Positions 45,201-59,300 of a stretch of 64,000 nucleotides of DNA are shown piece by piece (within the stretch, counting starts at the first letter, position 1; each line of letters opens with the position of its first letter). The notes under the pieces were generated by a model that saw nothing but the letters and a program-made list of their open reading frames with translations, was not told the DNA's origin and did not search any database. Origin of the DNA: Rhynochetos jubatus (lineage: Eukaryota; Chordata; Aves; Eurypygiformes; Rhynochetidae); assembly GCA_027574665.1 (NCBI GenBank), contig CM050662.1, positions 6,478,501 to 6,542,500 on the forward strand, in the 5' to 3' direction. Both the position numbers and the translations under genes were made by a program.

Positions 45201-48200
45201 CAAATTTTGCATGTAGTGGAAAATCAGACATCCCCCTTACTCGAGACTATGGGCATGTCGTGATGCCAATGCCCAGCCCTGCCGCTCGGTGCCTGCCCGC
45301 TGCAGGCAGACACAGGACACTTCTTGGCTCGCTCCGGCAGCATGCCTTGAATGCTGTAGGAGGCCTTTGACTAAATGATAAGTCACTTATCTTCAGACTG
45401 TGTATTTTTTTATTTAACTGTGAATAAATACTCCTCTGTGCTGGCTAATAAAGCTGTCTCTTTGGGCAAAAGAATGACTCAAGTTTAACCTTAGCTGTGA
45501 AGCCATTCATTATCTGCTTTAGCAGCATGCACATGCTCATATCGCCCTTCAAAGATCTCTGAGAGAGAGCGGCAGTATCCAAACACATGCTTACCAGCTG
45601 CAGCCAGCTCAGGCTAAAACATCACACTGATGGCCACATTCAGGTGCAGATGAAATCCAGATGCACAAACACTCAAGTTCTCCACAAGGGAGAGGCTCAA
45701 TGGCACATAAAACCACTTGTGTCTTGGCCTCTAACACTATGGACAGGCCTAGCTATTTTTGCAGCGACTCTAATGGCTAGCTGTTGGCTTTTTTTGTTCA
45801 AATCTGTTGTTCTACAATTCTGGGTAGTTTTAAAATGCCAGTGGTACCTAAACGCATCTGCTGAGTGAGGATGTTCGCTTCTTCTCAACATGGCCTGATG
45901 TTTCCAGAAATGTTCCCGCCCTTGCAGGAGTCCCAAGGCGGAGATGGGATTGTGAGAAGCGTCTAGGAATGCGGAGCGACTTTGCTGCTTTTTCCTAGCC
46001 ACAGCTTTATTTTTAGCGTGCCTCACGTTTAAGCCAGGGTCATGTCTGGGAGACAACGGGAGGTACTTCAGTTCCTTTATGTCAGTGGTCTGGAGGATGT
46101 TTTTGGCTTCATGAAACAGCATTTTCTTCTTTACAACTGTGACATCTCCATGAAATGGTAGGTGCCTGCCACAGAGCCATTATGCATCGAGGAAAGAACG
46201 AAATGAAGCAAACCGAGTTTGTGCAGTGTGCCAGGAGCGTGCCAGCGCTGCTGTGGCTGGGACTGCGTAGAGGCACCAAACCCCTATGCCACTCCGCGCT
46301 CTCAGGAGGACCGCGTGCTGTCCCCACACAGGGACCTGCCAGCTTCAACAGACACCATCGAAACGCCTTCCTGTGAGATATCAGCCTGATTTTTGCCAAG
46401 GAGCTTCATCAGCGCCGAGGTACGTGTCAGGTATGTATGCAGCAGCTCCCATTGTAAACCATTGTCACGTCCCAAATAGGGAGGAAACCTGAATTTAATG
46501 GTTGGATGTGCCTCTGCTTCCAGCATGCTCTTACAAGGACATACTTAGGTGGGCTCTGTGTCCAGCCATGCAACCGCAGGGGTATGTGGCAGAGGATTTT
46601 TGTACATCCCCGTCACTGCTTAGAGAGTGGACAGCACAGGAGAGAGGTGCCCTTGGAGCAGGGTTCCTTTGAGGATGTTCCTTAGGGAACGCTTTGATCT
46701 GAGCCCTGGAGACTTCTTCTCTTTGCATGATCTCTGCACAAAACCTTTGTTTGGGTTAATCCTGTAACACAGGAGAAACATCCCATTCCGCTTCTAGACC
46801 AGGCTGCTCCATTCAAAATAAATACTAAAATACCCCAACCAAACCCGAAAAACCCATCCCGAACCACGGCGTGCTAGTGAAGGGGGTGGCAGGGGCCTCC
46901 CGCACAGACCGCGCGTTGGCAGCTCAGGGAGCAGGAGGCAGCCGTCACGCGGAGGGTGAGTGCGGCACCGCTGGGCGTGCAGAGGGACAGTGCTCCCAGA
47001 AACACGCCTCGCTCTTTATTTATGACCCCGCGCGTAGAGAACGGCTGTGTTTACAAGAGGTGGGAACTTAGCCTCAGAGCTGGGCCGAGCCCCGGGGTGG
47101 GGAACCCGGCGGGGGCCACTGCCCTGGGCCCGCTCCCCCCTTGTGCCAGAGGGATGCTCACGAGCTACTTGCACACTTCTCCTGTGCAGAAACCGTTCCA
47201 GTCCAGTTTAAGAGGCAAAAGCTGCGAGAATGGATTTGCTCTGGTCCTGACGTGCTGCAGTTTCTCTCCGGGACGCTGGATCCGCAGGGTCGAGGATGGA
47301 AGCACTGGGGAGGCCCCACCTGAGACGATGCCTCAGCGACCACCCCAAGGGCTCCCCCAGCAAGGCCTGGGAATGCCTCTGGAAGAGCACGAGGGAAAAA
47401 CGCCTCGCAGGTCAGTCCAAAGGCATATTTAATCCCGTGTTGGTGTAAATCGAACATCAGGGCTACGGCCTTGATCAAGGAATGAAACTACCGCTACATT
47501 TTTGGCCAGTGTGCTCCTTTTAATGCTGGTGTGCGGTGCTGGCACAAGCAGGCTGCTAACGTGGTGCCTAGCGGAGGGGGGAGTGTGAGCGTTGCATGGC
47601 AGGATGAAATCAGTGCTTATGTGTTTCATAACACTAAATAAAACCTCCTTCCGGAAGAGCAATGTTGCTGGAAGGAGCTCTGGGGACTTAAAGTCTGGTA
47701 TATTGTGGTAAGAATACATGTGCTTTTGGGAGCAGAGAGGAACACTTGGTACCTGAATACAAGGAGTTTCTTCCAGAGCTTTGATTTCAGGTCTGGCAGG
47801 TTTTCAGAGTGAAGTCAATACAGAGGTTCTGGATAGACTGAGGTACAATGGTAAACATCCCCAGAGCATCTCTGAGTGCACGTAGCGCTGTCCTGTCCTG
47901 TTAACAGCTATTGTGGGCAGCCCTGCACTGGAAGGCAGCGCTGAGGTTATTTTTATGTTGAATTCCAAAGCTTTTAGTGAAGAGGGACGTTTATAAAAAG
48001 TCCATTACTCGGCTTTTGCCCGTACTGACTGCAGCAGGAGCTAATGTGATGTAAAGCTGAATAGGGAACTCCTATCCCAGATCATATTTTCTTCTTTCTG
48101 CCTTGTGTTGCGACTGGGTGAGGTTCACAAGGATTCTAACTCGGGCAAAATAAGACAGTAGGTAGTGGGGAGTAGCTTGACAAGGCAAGCCCTAGAAGGA

Positions 48201-51200
48201 GCAGGCGGGTTTGGTGCCAAGTTTCACCTGGGAACTCTCGTGGTTACACCCCACGAGAGGCTTGTTTGGTGCCTGTACTTTGTAGGAAGGTTTCTGGTAT
48301 GCAGCGTGGTGAAAGCATATGGAAACAGCCACTTGCAATCACTGGGGGGAAAAAAAGGTTTTCTTTGGCTGAAACCAAGAACTTCTTAATCTTGATAGAT
48401 GCAAATGCATGGCAGAAGCGAATACCAGGCTTCCTAAGCAAAGTGCCCATGTTGTTCTCTCCGGTGCACGGTCCCTATGCCCAGTAGGGAGCTGGCAGCA
48501 TCCCAGACAGGGCAAGAATAGTAAATGTTCTAGTTACTGAAAATGGCTTTCCAGATGAGTGTTTTTAAGCAGCTCAGTAGGTTGTGCATAGTCCTTTCTG
48601 CCTGCAGCTTGCATTCATCTTTGCAGAGACAGGTTTTGTAGCAGTTTCCACCTGGCAATCTGCCATTCTCTTGCCAGCAGGACATCCCTCTCTCCAGCCC
48701 CGAGACTGTGTTCAAAATAGGCTGTTCAAAACCGCCAAGCTGAGGTTTTGGTTTTTCCTCAGCCTATGGGCACTTCTCTCCATATAAAACCACCTTTCGG
48801 AGGTGCCAAGGGGCTTAACTGTTATTGCAAACACCCCTGTTCCTCGTTCTAACCAAGAAGCAAGTTGTTCGTTGGGCTGAAGTTACGTTTCAATTTGGAA
48901 GTTTATTGATGCTGCAGGTGAGGCCCCTAGGATGGAGTAAAGAGGCTGCTGGATTAGTCTAGGACTTTCAATGGAGGCATAGGATACTGGGAATTGTATT
49001 TGTGTGTAAGACCTATGATTTGGGAGTCTTCAAGGTCTTCAGACCTCTGTGAAAATCCTGGCTTTCATTGGTGTGGGCTGCTCATGACTCTGCCACTGGA
49101 GCACAAAGGAGTTTGAGCTGGACTGAACAGTAGCCACAGAGTCACACTTGCAGTTGCGGAGCCCGTCACGCCAGACTAGCACCGCAGTCCCTTGGAAGCG
49201 GTGAGGGGTTCGTCACGTGTACATACACGACGTGTTGGTCAGTAGGAGAATCGAGCATGAATGTTACTGAAAGCAGAAGTAACACCAGTAAATTCTGCCA
49301 GGTGGATGGTCTCTTTCGTCTGTAAAACAATAACCAGAACTTAAATTGCAACTCTTCCAGATGGTATGAATCTGGCGCAGCACGATTAGGAAGCCTTTTG
49401 AGGACCTATTGTTCAGGCCTTAGGAAGGTTTGCCTTATCCTGTCCTCGGGTGCTGGAGAGCCACAAACTCCCACTTCTGGTCCTGGATCCTGTCACAAAG
49501 ATCAGCCTTCAGGACCACAGTTAGTTTCTGAATTTCTTTGAAAAAAGTTGTAAGATAGTAGTCCTGATATTACTTGGAAAATATATATTCACACGTGCAC
49601 ACAGACATTGAGAGAAATGTCTTATCAAAATATTTTTCACTTTAGAAAATAATACTTCAGCAATTAGAAACTCTTTCAATAGTTTCTTATGAAAAAAGGC
49701 ATACTTCTGATGGAATTCGGCCTATCCCTTCCCAGGGTAACACCAATAAGGTGGTACTTAAAAACCCAAGCTATAGCTCTCTTAAAAACCCAGAGAGACC
49801 ACCTCTTATTCCAAATACAAGCTAATGGGCTTTTGGCAAGCTGGGCCTCTCCTCCTTAGGGTATTTAAATGCCACTGAGCCTTTCACGACAGCAGCTCTG
49901 GCACTTCCTTTGGCCGAAGCTGTTCCCTGCTGCCGTTGCACGTGCCCCAGAAGATCTTTGTCACGAGGGCTGTGGTGGCACGCGTGCTGTTGTTGGTGAT
50001 ACAGTTTAGAGCTGAGGTTCCCGTTAAATATGTTTTGTTATTTGTCAGCGGAGAAACGTTCTTTTTAACATACTATGTTTGATAGACTGTGATTTGAGAA
50101 AGGTGGGGAAAATCAGGCATGCTTTGTCAAAGTAATTCTTCATAGTCTAATTGTGTTGTCTTCTGTACAACAGAGGCATTGTAAGTTATTGTGACTGAGC
50201 TCAATCATGCCTGAGATATTATTAGTTCTTCTACTGAATGGTGTTAAAACCAAAGCTAACACCACAAAAGCAACCATATTCAGTAGAGCAAAGGACACAT
50301 TTTCTTCTGCCTAATATTATTGCATCTGTTCACCTCTAAAAACAGTGTTGTGATGAGTCTTTCTAATGAGAAATTAGGGAACTCTTCTGTGTGCTTGTAT
50401 GCCTGAGTCAAGGCAGAGGGGAAGAAGAGAATGAAGCCCCAAGGATGGTATATCAGAACTGCTCTTAGCCAGGACCCCTGAAGGGAGCTGTGCAAGCCTT
50501 TCCCAGCAGCTGCATCCCCCCACACCCACAGGCTTGTGGGCCATGGGCTGTCACAGTGAGCATGGCCGTGGGGATCCTTGAGCAAGAGGGAGAGCCCAGC
50601 AGGATGCCAAGCGCTGCAGTCACGGGGTGCACTGGCTGATGCCTCATTCGGGGCTGCGTTTGATCCCAGTACCCCTCCATTGCACCTTGAGGTCTGGGCT
50701 GCATTTGGAAAGGGAAGAAACTCCTGCAGCGAGCTGCACTTTCAGCCATTTGTTTCTATTTTGGGATATAATATAAACCACACCAAGAGCTTTCGAGGGG
50801 GAGACAAGCCAGAGCCTTTTGAAACAAATCCCTTTGCGCCAGTCCAACCGCTGCATAGTATGAAGGGCTGGGACATACAGGTTTAACAGCCTTGGGGCTG
50901 GCCTTTGCCTGGGTGACAGGTTGGCTGGGTCTCCCAGCCAGCTCCCTGGGCTTGCAGGAGCAGAGGGCCTCAGACACCCATCTGCTGCACTGGGAAAGGG
51001 CGGAGGGCCAGGTGCACCCCTTGGCTCTTCTCCCCTGGTCTGGCAGGGGCTTTTTCCAGAACGCCTGGTTGCCTCGAAAATTATTTTGCAGTGTTGTCAC
51101 AAGCAGCCAGGGAGACAGTGGTCACTCCCCTTCTGCCCAAAGAACGGCAAAGCCGTACATAATCCCCAAAAAATGAAGGAGGCCTCTGAGCGTATATTTT

Positions 51201-54200
51201 AGGGACTGTAGGGTGGTTTGGCTCTGTATGTGTTGAGATTTCCCCACCTTCCTAGTCTTGCAGTCACCAGCAGATACTTGTGGCGGCTCAAGCCTCCTTC
51301 CAAGACATTCTTTCCCTGCCTGTACGTATCGGCCACCCATACCCCAGCCTCTGCTGGCCTTGTGTCTGAGCACACAGCTCTGCTGAGCCCTGCTTTGAGA
51401 TGAAACATCTTGTGTTGACTTGTTTTGACCCGGGCAACCTTCCAGAACAGACAGTTGCACGCAAGTTACGCTGCTGGGCTGTGAGAAAGCAGCATGGACA
51501 TGTTTTTCCTAAACAGAAGGGACAGAGCTGTGGTGGTATTTACTACCCTGCACCAGATGTATGAGCTTTAATATGCTGCTTCTGAGCTTGCCCTGGACTC
51601 TGAAGAAGATCAAGTGATGGCTACTTGGGCTGAGCATCCTCCTGGCTGCAGAGCACAGCAGGTCTGGTCTGTACCTGGCTGAAGCCTGGGGACACCCTTT
51701 GTTTGCTTTAAGGAGAGATTCAGGGTCTGAGGCCAGGGGCCGCAGGGAAGCATGATGAACTTCAGCTAGTACTCTGCCACGTGCAGCCCCTGTCCCCTGC
51801 AACACAGGCCTGAGGTGGCTTTTGGTGAAGGAACTATAACATTGTCCTCACCAAAATCTGCTAACTGGAACAAAAACTGAGCACTGGTAAAGGTTGGGAG
51901 AAGAGCAAATGGCATTCATACCGAACCGGAGAGGTGGCACCTACCTGGTGTCCTCTACCCAGCACTGGCCAGAAGCAGAGGCGTGGGGATGCCAAGCCTA
52001 CAGCAGCACACCTGTATGCCACAACATACATGACAATATTGCTCCAATTAGAAAGTATCTAAGATGTAAGGATGCAGGCATCAGTGACCCTGAAAAGGTC
52101 TACAAAGAGACGGGAAGGTGATACCCTGCTCCACGTGTGACAGGATGGCCAAAACGCTAACATGACTTGCGCACACAAACTCGGGGACGAGCTGAAGAAG
52201 GTTGGTGACTTTGCTGACAACTGTTGTCACTGCTCCTGGGCTGCTGTGCGTAGCCCAAGCATCTCAATCCAAAAAAAGAAATTGGTCAAGTGGATAATGC
52301 TCACTGGAGACCACATAGGAGACCCAGCTACGGGATCCCTGCAGTTCCTTCTGGCCCTGTCGCGGTCTCCAACGATGACAGGGGGGAGCAGCAGGAGCCT
52401 GTGGTGCTTCTGCTGTGTCCCTGCTCCCGCAGAGCTGGGTTGCTGGCAGGGGGAGGCTGAAACCCCTGATGCTTGGAGGAGCCTCAGAAGAAAGGTTTAT
52501 TAAGGGAAAGGCAAAATGGTCACGTTCTCCTGGCGCTCTGTCTAGTTCTCTTCTCTGATGCCAGCACTGACCCTGGAAAACCACCTCCACGTTGCTGCCC
52601 AGATGGCTGCCTGTTGACCCACCAACTACACAACTCATGGTCACTCACCACAAGCCGCACAGAAATGTACTGCTCAGTCTTTGTAAACAGGCTAAAAATA
52701 TCCTGGTGCTGTTCTTCCAAGGGCCTGGGAGTTCAGAGAGGCTGGGAAGGAAGACGGGGTCAGGCTGCCTCCTGGGACCAGGCGCAGGCGTCACACGTAG
52801 GCATGGAGCCACGGGATGGTCTCCTCCAGCTTTGCAGAAACGGGCTGGCTAGAGGAGACTCGATATGTCAGACACAGCGCTGGTGTCCTGCTGCCCTGGT
52901 CCTGGCGAGTTGGCAGTGCCAGGTGTCCTCGGGAAACTGTGCAAGAGTGCAGGAGAATGGGACTTGGAAAACCCCAGAGCTGCGTGAGAAGCCCAGTGCG
53001 GCAGCAGGGAGCATCCTGGGGCGGTGGGCCTGTCACAAAGCTTGGCTTTAGCTCTGCTCCTCTTCCATGGAGTAATTACTCTCTTTTTTGTGTTACTGCA
53101 TACACTGGGTTCAGTGGTGCAGGTAATAATGTCTGCAAAATGCTGCCTTCTCAAGGCCCCTTTCTGAAGGGTGTGCTGTGTGAGGCTTGCGCCTCCATTT
53201 CCTCTGATTTCTGGAGTCAGAAAAGACTATTCTTTCAGACATCCTATTTCAGAAGCAATTAGAAGCTGATTTCTGTTCCCATCACACCAGTGTGCCTTGC
53301 TGAAGTCCATGGCTGTCCCAACCACATCCCGGTCAGGATAACCAGGACCCATGTCAGGGTGTTTCCCTCCACAAGTGATACAGAAGCGTGTTCCAACCAG
53401 AAGCTCATCAGGCATTATTTCAGTTTGCTATAGATGTCTGGCAGCCACAAGGACCTGGAACGTTTTTGGATTTTCCTTCATTAGTGCTTAACCTTGTTAC
53501 CTGGTGTGAGACTGTGTGGCACAGAGTTAATCAGTAATTAGCTCTGGTGCCCCATCAGGTGTCTGTTGTGTGCTGTGAGCAGCTGAAAAGGGTGACCAGG
53601 GGTCAGCTCTGGTCTCCCAGCAATAACGGCAGTGATCTTTGCCGTTGTGCGCTACCTAGTTTCTCCGTCCCTCCACTGTACTCGCAAATTTAGTATTTCC
53701 CCTGTGTGAGCTGTGGCGGTGGGAGCCAGGGATCAGCTGCCCTCCCTGGGTCTGGAGGAACTGCCTGATGCTGGGCAGGTCAGTCCCAAATGAAGAGGGA
53801 ATATGTCCAAAGCTGAATAAATGCACACTGTGGGCAATAAACACATTAACGCCCAAATGTGCTACTAGCATCCTCTAGTCTCTACCAGCCCAGAAACCCA
53901 GTGAACCCCCGAACCGCCCAGCACTCAGATGGGTTGGGGTGGAGGAGGGTGCTGCCCTCTCATTCACCTGCGTTTGCCCTCCTGCAGCCCATCTCGCCGT
54001 GAGCCCGTGACCCACGTGCAGCAGCACCTGGCCACGCTCACCATGCTGGCACCAACCCAAATGAATTCAACACTGAGATTGTTTCAAAGAAAACAACCTT
54101 TGCTGTGTAAAAGCTCAAGATTTAGCATGCTTTTTCCATTGCCTCTGGCAAAAGGAGAGCGGAGCGTCAGGGGTGGTGTCCACATTACAGCACTCGGCAA

Positions 54201-56140
54201 CGTCCTTTGCACTGAGCTCATTCAGCTGGGCCACGCTCCAGTTTATCGAGGATTTCTCACCGTTGTAACTCTGGTGCTTCGGGTACCTCCGTGCGTTTCA
54301 TTCCTCTCCATCCCGCAGCTGACTGAAACGGTATGTTGCCTGTATTTATCTCCTGACAGCAGTTCTTGCAGGGGCCTGTGCCACCCACACCTTTGGCACT
54401 GTCCAACTCAATCCCGGTTGCAGACTGGGTTGTGGATGCTGATGCGAGGCGGCAGCCGGAGGGACTGCTGCTGAATGCTGAGAGAGGGAGAAAGGAAACG
54501 CATGTCAGAGCCTCGCCGAGAAGTGAAGAACGGCTGGAGGGAGCTGTGACCGGGCTGCTCTTTCCCAGGGAGGATTCTCCACCCCATCCTGGGTGGGATC
54601 TCGGCGGTCCTGCTTAAAGCCGAGCAGAGGGGTTGGAGTTCAGTTGTTCCAGGCAGGACTCGCTCCCTTGCAGGGGCACGGGGATAACTTCTGCACGGGA
54701 CAGCGATACGCTGCAGTTCACTCTCACCATGGCAGGTAGGAGGTTTATGTTCTTTCCTTGATTAGTTTATTTCTTTAACGTTGTTACCGAAAAGCAGGGC
54801 GTGAGCTGTGCTGGGGATGGAATGGTGGAGGTCTAGGTCTGGCCGTGCCTCCTGGGATGCGCTGCTTCTGCGTGGGCTCGTTTAGACAGAAAACAGGCAG
54901 TTTTACAGCGATGGATTTTGTTGGGAATACGGAAAAAAAGCTGCAGTTAGCAGCAGCGTTGGAGTGCGATGCTCCAGCCGCCCCGGTGCCCGAGGGGCTC
55001 CTGCAGCACACCGCCTCCTCCTCCAGGGGGCGGCAGCTGCCCGCCCGGCGCGGCCCCCGCCGGCAGCTGTGCCAGCAGCTGGGCCGGCAGCCGGGCCAGC
55101 GTCAGCTCCGCCCTTGCCAAAGGCGAGCCGTGTAAGGCTCAACGAATCCTGCAGGAGGGTATGAAGTGTCTACATGTCAGATGGTGGCTTTTATTTTATC
55201 GCTCCGTGTAAAACATTCTGTATTCTCTGGGCAGGAGATGGAAGCGTTAGAGGGAATGTTTTCAGACAACGAATTAGTGTCATGTCCCTTCCCGGCGACG
55301 TTCCCCTGACAGGCGGCCGCTGTGGCTGCCCAGCCTCGCCGGCAGCTCTGCTCTCGCACGGGCTTTGAGGTCTGTTTGCCAGGACCACAACTGGGAATAA
55401 CACTGCATGTCTTGTCCTTTGCCTCTCTATAAAATAAATCAAGCGGAGTTTTCAACCCTCTGTTTGCCGATGCTCTCCAGCCAAGTTTTGAGTCAATTTA
55501 TTTCTCATTGCTTTGCGTCACCCTGGCGATGTGCCGAGCACGAGAGCTGAGAAGAAACACAATCACTCTCCTGCATTTGAGGCCAGGGCTGAGCTTCCAT
55601 CCGTCGGTTCTCACAGGTCTTCCAGGCAGTGGAAAAGGTGCATCTTTTAGGGTAGAAAATGACTTGTCTTTTGGAAATGAGTAAATTGTTGACATAAGCT
55701 AAAAGTCGTAAGAGGAGAGTGGGTTACGTTGCCAGATATTCGCGATGAGAACATCGTGCACTGGAGTGCTGGTACAACAAACGCGGTGGGCCGTGGCCCG
55801 GAGGGATGCTGGCTGGAAGACAGGAGGGGCTGAGCTGCTGACCAGGCCGTGCCCAGCGTCAGCGAAGGACCCACCTCGCCCCACAGCTGCTGCCACAGGG
55901 GCGTTGGGCAGGGAGAAGCCACTGTCTGCTCCCCTGTGCGTTGCATTCACTGGTGGGAGCTGCTTGTAAAGGCAGCAGAAGTGCCCGGCACGAAGCACAA
56001 GCTTACAGCGGGCAGTAGGACAGCCCGGGTCCCGGCAGTAGCTGCTCAGGCTGTGAGGTGGTGGGGAAACAGGCTAGGATGCTGCAAAGGCCCCCCGAGT
56101 GATCATGGTAGGGAAACCTCCTGGGATCAGTGCTCCCAGA
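42250..56140. other. Long gene-poor intergenic stretch
   Basis: No confidently recognisable gene in about 14 kb. It contains two minus-strand open stretches with protein-like composition (about 42988-43350 and 53227-53415) and a CpG-dense patch near 54.95-55.14 kb, all described as findings. Other open frames here, including 45697-46122 (minus, 141 codons) and 52473-53051 (plus, 192 codons), show no known motif. No further tRNA B box was seen. Confidence 0.5.
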
Positions 56141-56149
56141 TATGAGCAG

Positions 56150-56376
56150 GGGTATCACCTGTGCGTGAGGAAACCCTTCTTCCCTGTGAGGGTGACAGAG
56201 CCCTGGGACAGGCTGCCCAGAGAGGGGGGGAGTCTCCTTCCCTGGAGACTTTCCAAATCCACCTGGACTTGTTCCCGTGTGATCTGCTCTAGGTGATCCT
56301 GCTCTGGCAGGGGGGTTGGACTAGATGATCTCGAGAGGTCCCGTCCAACCCCTGACACTCTGTGAATCTGTGAATC
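56150..56376 (+). mobile_element. CR1 LINE 3' end (sense +), well preserved
   Basis: The block starts near gaaacccttcttccctgtga and gggtgacagagccctgggac, passes through aggctgcccagagagg, ccacctggacttgttcccgt and gtgatcctgctctggcaggg, and ends with ggttggactagatgatctcg plus gtcccgtccaacccc. It closes in the terminal microsatellite tctgtgaatctgtgaatc. This is a near-consensus CR1 3' terminus with only scattered differences by eye, so it is the youngest CR1 copy in the window. It is 5'-truncated to about 225 bp, carrying only the last ORF2 codons and the 3'UTR. Confidence 0.93.
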
Positions 56377-56379
56377 ACT

Positions 56380-59300
56380 GTTCCCACAGCTCGTCCTGTG
56401 ATCAGAGAGCTGTTAAGAGATGGGGAGGTGGTTCTGGAAGTTTTTTCATGTGGATTGCTGTGCTTTTTGGTATAAATTTGCCATTCCAACTTCTCAAGCC
56501 CACTGTTTAGGAACTTTTATCTGACGCCTGCCAAAAACCTGGCCCTTGGGGTCTGGCAAGACCCGTGCAACAGGGGTTGAGTGCACAGACTGCCTGCTGT
56601 ACTCCCCTTCCTCCACCTCTTCCTGTTTCCCTCGATGCTCCTGGGAAAAGGCAGGACCTGGAGCTGTTGGAAGGCACGCTTGTGTGGGAAGGGAACTTGG
56701 CTTCTCTGGCGAATAAATAAATCAAATGCTGTTTTATGCAGTAAAACAAAGCTTTATGAAAGGCAAAAGACAAAGGAAGGCCCTGCTGACAGCTCGGTTG
56801 GTTTTCGCTGTGGTGCCTGACATCATCTGGCTGCTGGAGCCTGGGGACCTCTTGTGGGTCTCGGCTTGGTTCAGCAGCCTCGGTTCAGCATCTGAACTAG
56901 GATTGGTGCTGGCTACCCTGGTTTCAGCTTTCCAGGGCTGTGGTCCTGCAGACCTTGCTGCTGCTTCTATCATCTTCCAGAAACGAGAGAGGAGATGGGC
57001 ATTTGTGGGGGATAGAGGTTAGTGGTGGGTGCACACTGGGTGGTTATGTGAAGAGGCCAGTGCTCCTGCTGCCCGGCAGCTTTCCACTTTCCTTCCCAGC
57101 TCCAAACTCTCACATGAGAATGAGGATCCTCTTGAAATACAACCTTTTTTTCTGTTTTTTTTTCCTCATATTTAGTAATTGTTCCTCCCTTCTCTCGCAA
57201 AACAGCACAGTAATCGAATGATGTCCCTGACACAGGCTACCCAGCCTTGCCAGTTGGGGCCTTTGCATTTGTGAGGCAAAGCCTATTGATTTAATTTCTG
57301 TACCATTATTCAAGTTAATATTGAATATGTTACTGATGATGGTGCATGAAATCGAAGAGAGTCAGAAAAAAAGGATGAAATATTAAATAAACCTTTGCCA
57401 AAGGACAGGAAGGACGTGGAGGTGAATGTGCAATAAGGTTACATGGCTGCTGCTCCAGCTCCCTGGCTGCATGCAGGCTGTTAGTGCCCTTGCCTTCTGG
57501 AAAGTGTTGGCAGGGTCACCTGGCTGGTCAAACACCAGCACTGGTTGCTGCTGGGGGACATGGATTGGAAGCCATGTCAACCAGCAAATGGCCAAACTTG
57601 TATCCAACCCCCGCTAGCTCCTGTGCCATGGTGCAGCTGCAGCCGTGGCTCCGGAGGTGATGCCAGCAGGGCGCTTCACTCAACGGCTATTGGGATGGGA
57701 GGATGACAGGACCTTTCCCGCCTACTGCAAGGAAGATGAGAGCTGCCTGCCGAGGCGGATATACTGCCCTTTTCACCAGCACAGCTTGGCCTGAGCAGAA
57801 ATAGCCGTCATGCTCGACATTACGCGTAAATACGTCATTATGCACAAAGATGGACATGAAGAGTGTGTGATAAATGCAGACATGTCAGTGGCTGGTTGTC
57901 CAGGGTCTGTGGGAAAGACCTGTCCAGCACAGCTTTCTCGAGGCTTTCGGGGTGACTTGCCACTAGATGTCACAGCATGCTTGGGTTTGCGGCTGGGGAC
58001 CAGGCATGCCACCGGCGCTGGGGACCCCAACCCACCCAGAGCAGGGGCTGTTCCCCAAAGTCCCTCTGTTGGACTGAAGCAAATAAATAGCATCTTTACA
58101 TCTGTTCTTTTAGAGCAGTTTGGAAACATTCTTAGATTTCATGTGTCATTCTGCGAAGTCAGAGGGACCGACGGGTGAACACAGAGGTTCAGCTGCTGCC
58201 AGCACGCAGGGTGACCCCAGTGGGACCCCAGCCCTGGCAGGTGGCCCAGTGGCCCTTCTCCCGCTGCAGCAAACAGCAAACTCTCATTAGCTTCCGTGGT
58301 TTTAGCAGGAGCACGCTATACGTGTTTCGAAAGCTCTTGCGCTAAGGGGTCACGTCTTGCCATCGGTCCCATTCCCGCCAGCACGAGGCAAACGGAGGCC
58401 AGAGCTCACGCAGATGTCTGGCACTGACTTCTGCCGAAAACGTATCACACAGCTATTTATAGGCGTGCAGGAAACCGCCCTGGACCCTGTGCTTCCTCCC
58501 CCGTCTGAGCTGAATCTTCAATCAGCGCGGCAGCACAGGGACATTGATTTTGTGTGCCGCTTCACTGCACGTTGCTCTGAGCTGTGGTAATGTACGTGGT
58601 TGGGTTTGGGCAGGCTGGTGATGAGGCGAGCAGGCCACCTTCTACACTTGTTACGGTTCTATAAGAAGTGGGCATATTGTTAAAAGACTAGAAGTAGACC
58701 AGCATGTGCTGAACGGATAAGTGAACAACAGCATTTAAAACCTCCTGGTGGAAGTGGTTTATGTGCAGTCCCAGAGTGGCGAGGCCACACCACCGCCCAC
58801 ACCCAGGCCGTTCTTCGGGCAAGCGTAGCGATCAAGGCAACGACGGCATCGCTCTGCTGCATTCATTCGCCATCAAAAATGAGCATGTTTTTGACAGTCT
58901 CAGACTGAACAAATGATACCTGGGATGGGGAGTGGTACTTCTTCCTTCTGTTCAGTAGCATTGCTGACCTGGAGACCAGGGTCTGCCCAGCCTGAGCTGA
59001 TCTTGTGCTCCCAACGCTGCTCTTCAACCTGGAGAGCAGCTCACCAGACAGGACCCTGCCCCCTGCCTGCTCCCTCCTTGCGTACCGGGAAGTTGGGTGA
59101 GCGCGGGCACGCTGGGAGGGGAGTGAGGACTCGTGCACTGGGTGTGTGGGGAAGGGAGCTGCTGCCTGTGCCCCCATGGGTCACCGTGTGTGTGCCCCTA
59201 CTCTCCTCCCATCAGGACAGATCTGGGGAGTAGCAGGGTGCTCACCAGTCTAGATGCCCCAGAGTCTGTGGGGAGCTACCTAATGCAGTATGTGCATACA

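Noticed and set aside
45697-46122. 141-codon minus-strand open frame
   Set aside because: No motif, and no splice or promoter context; several overlapping frames of similar length exist nearby.
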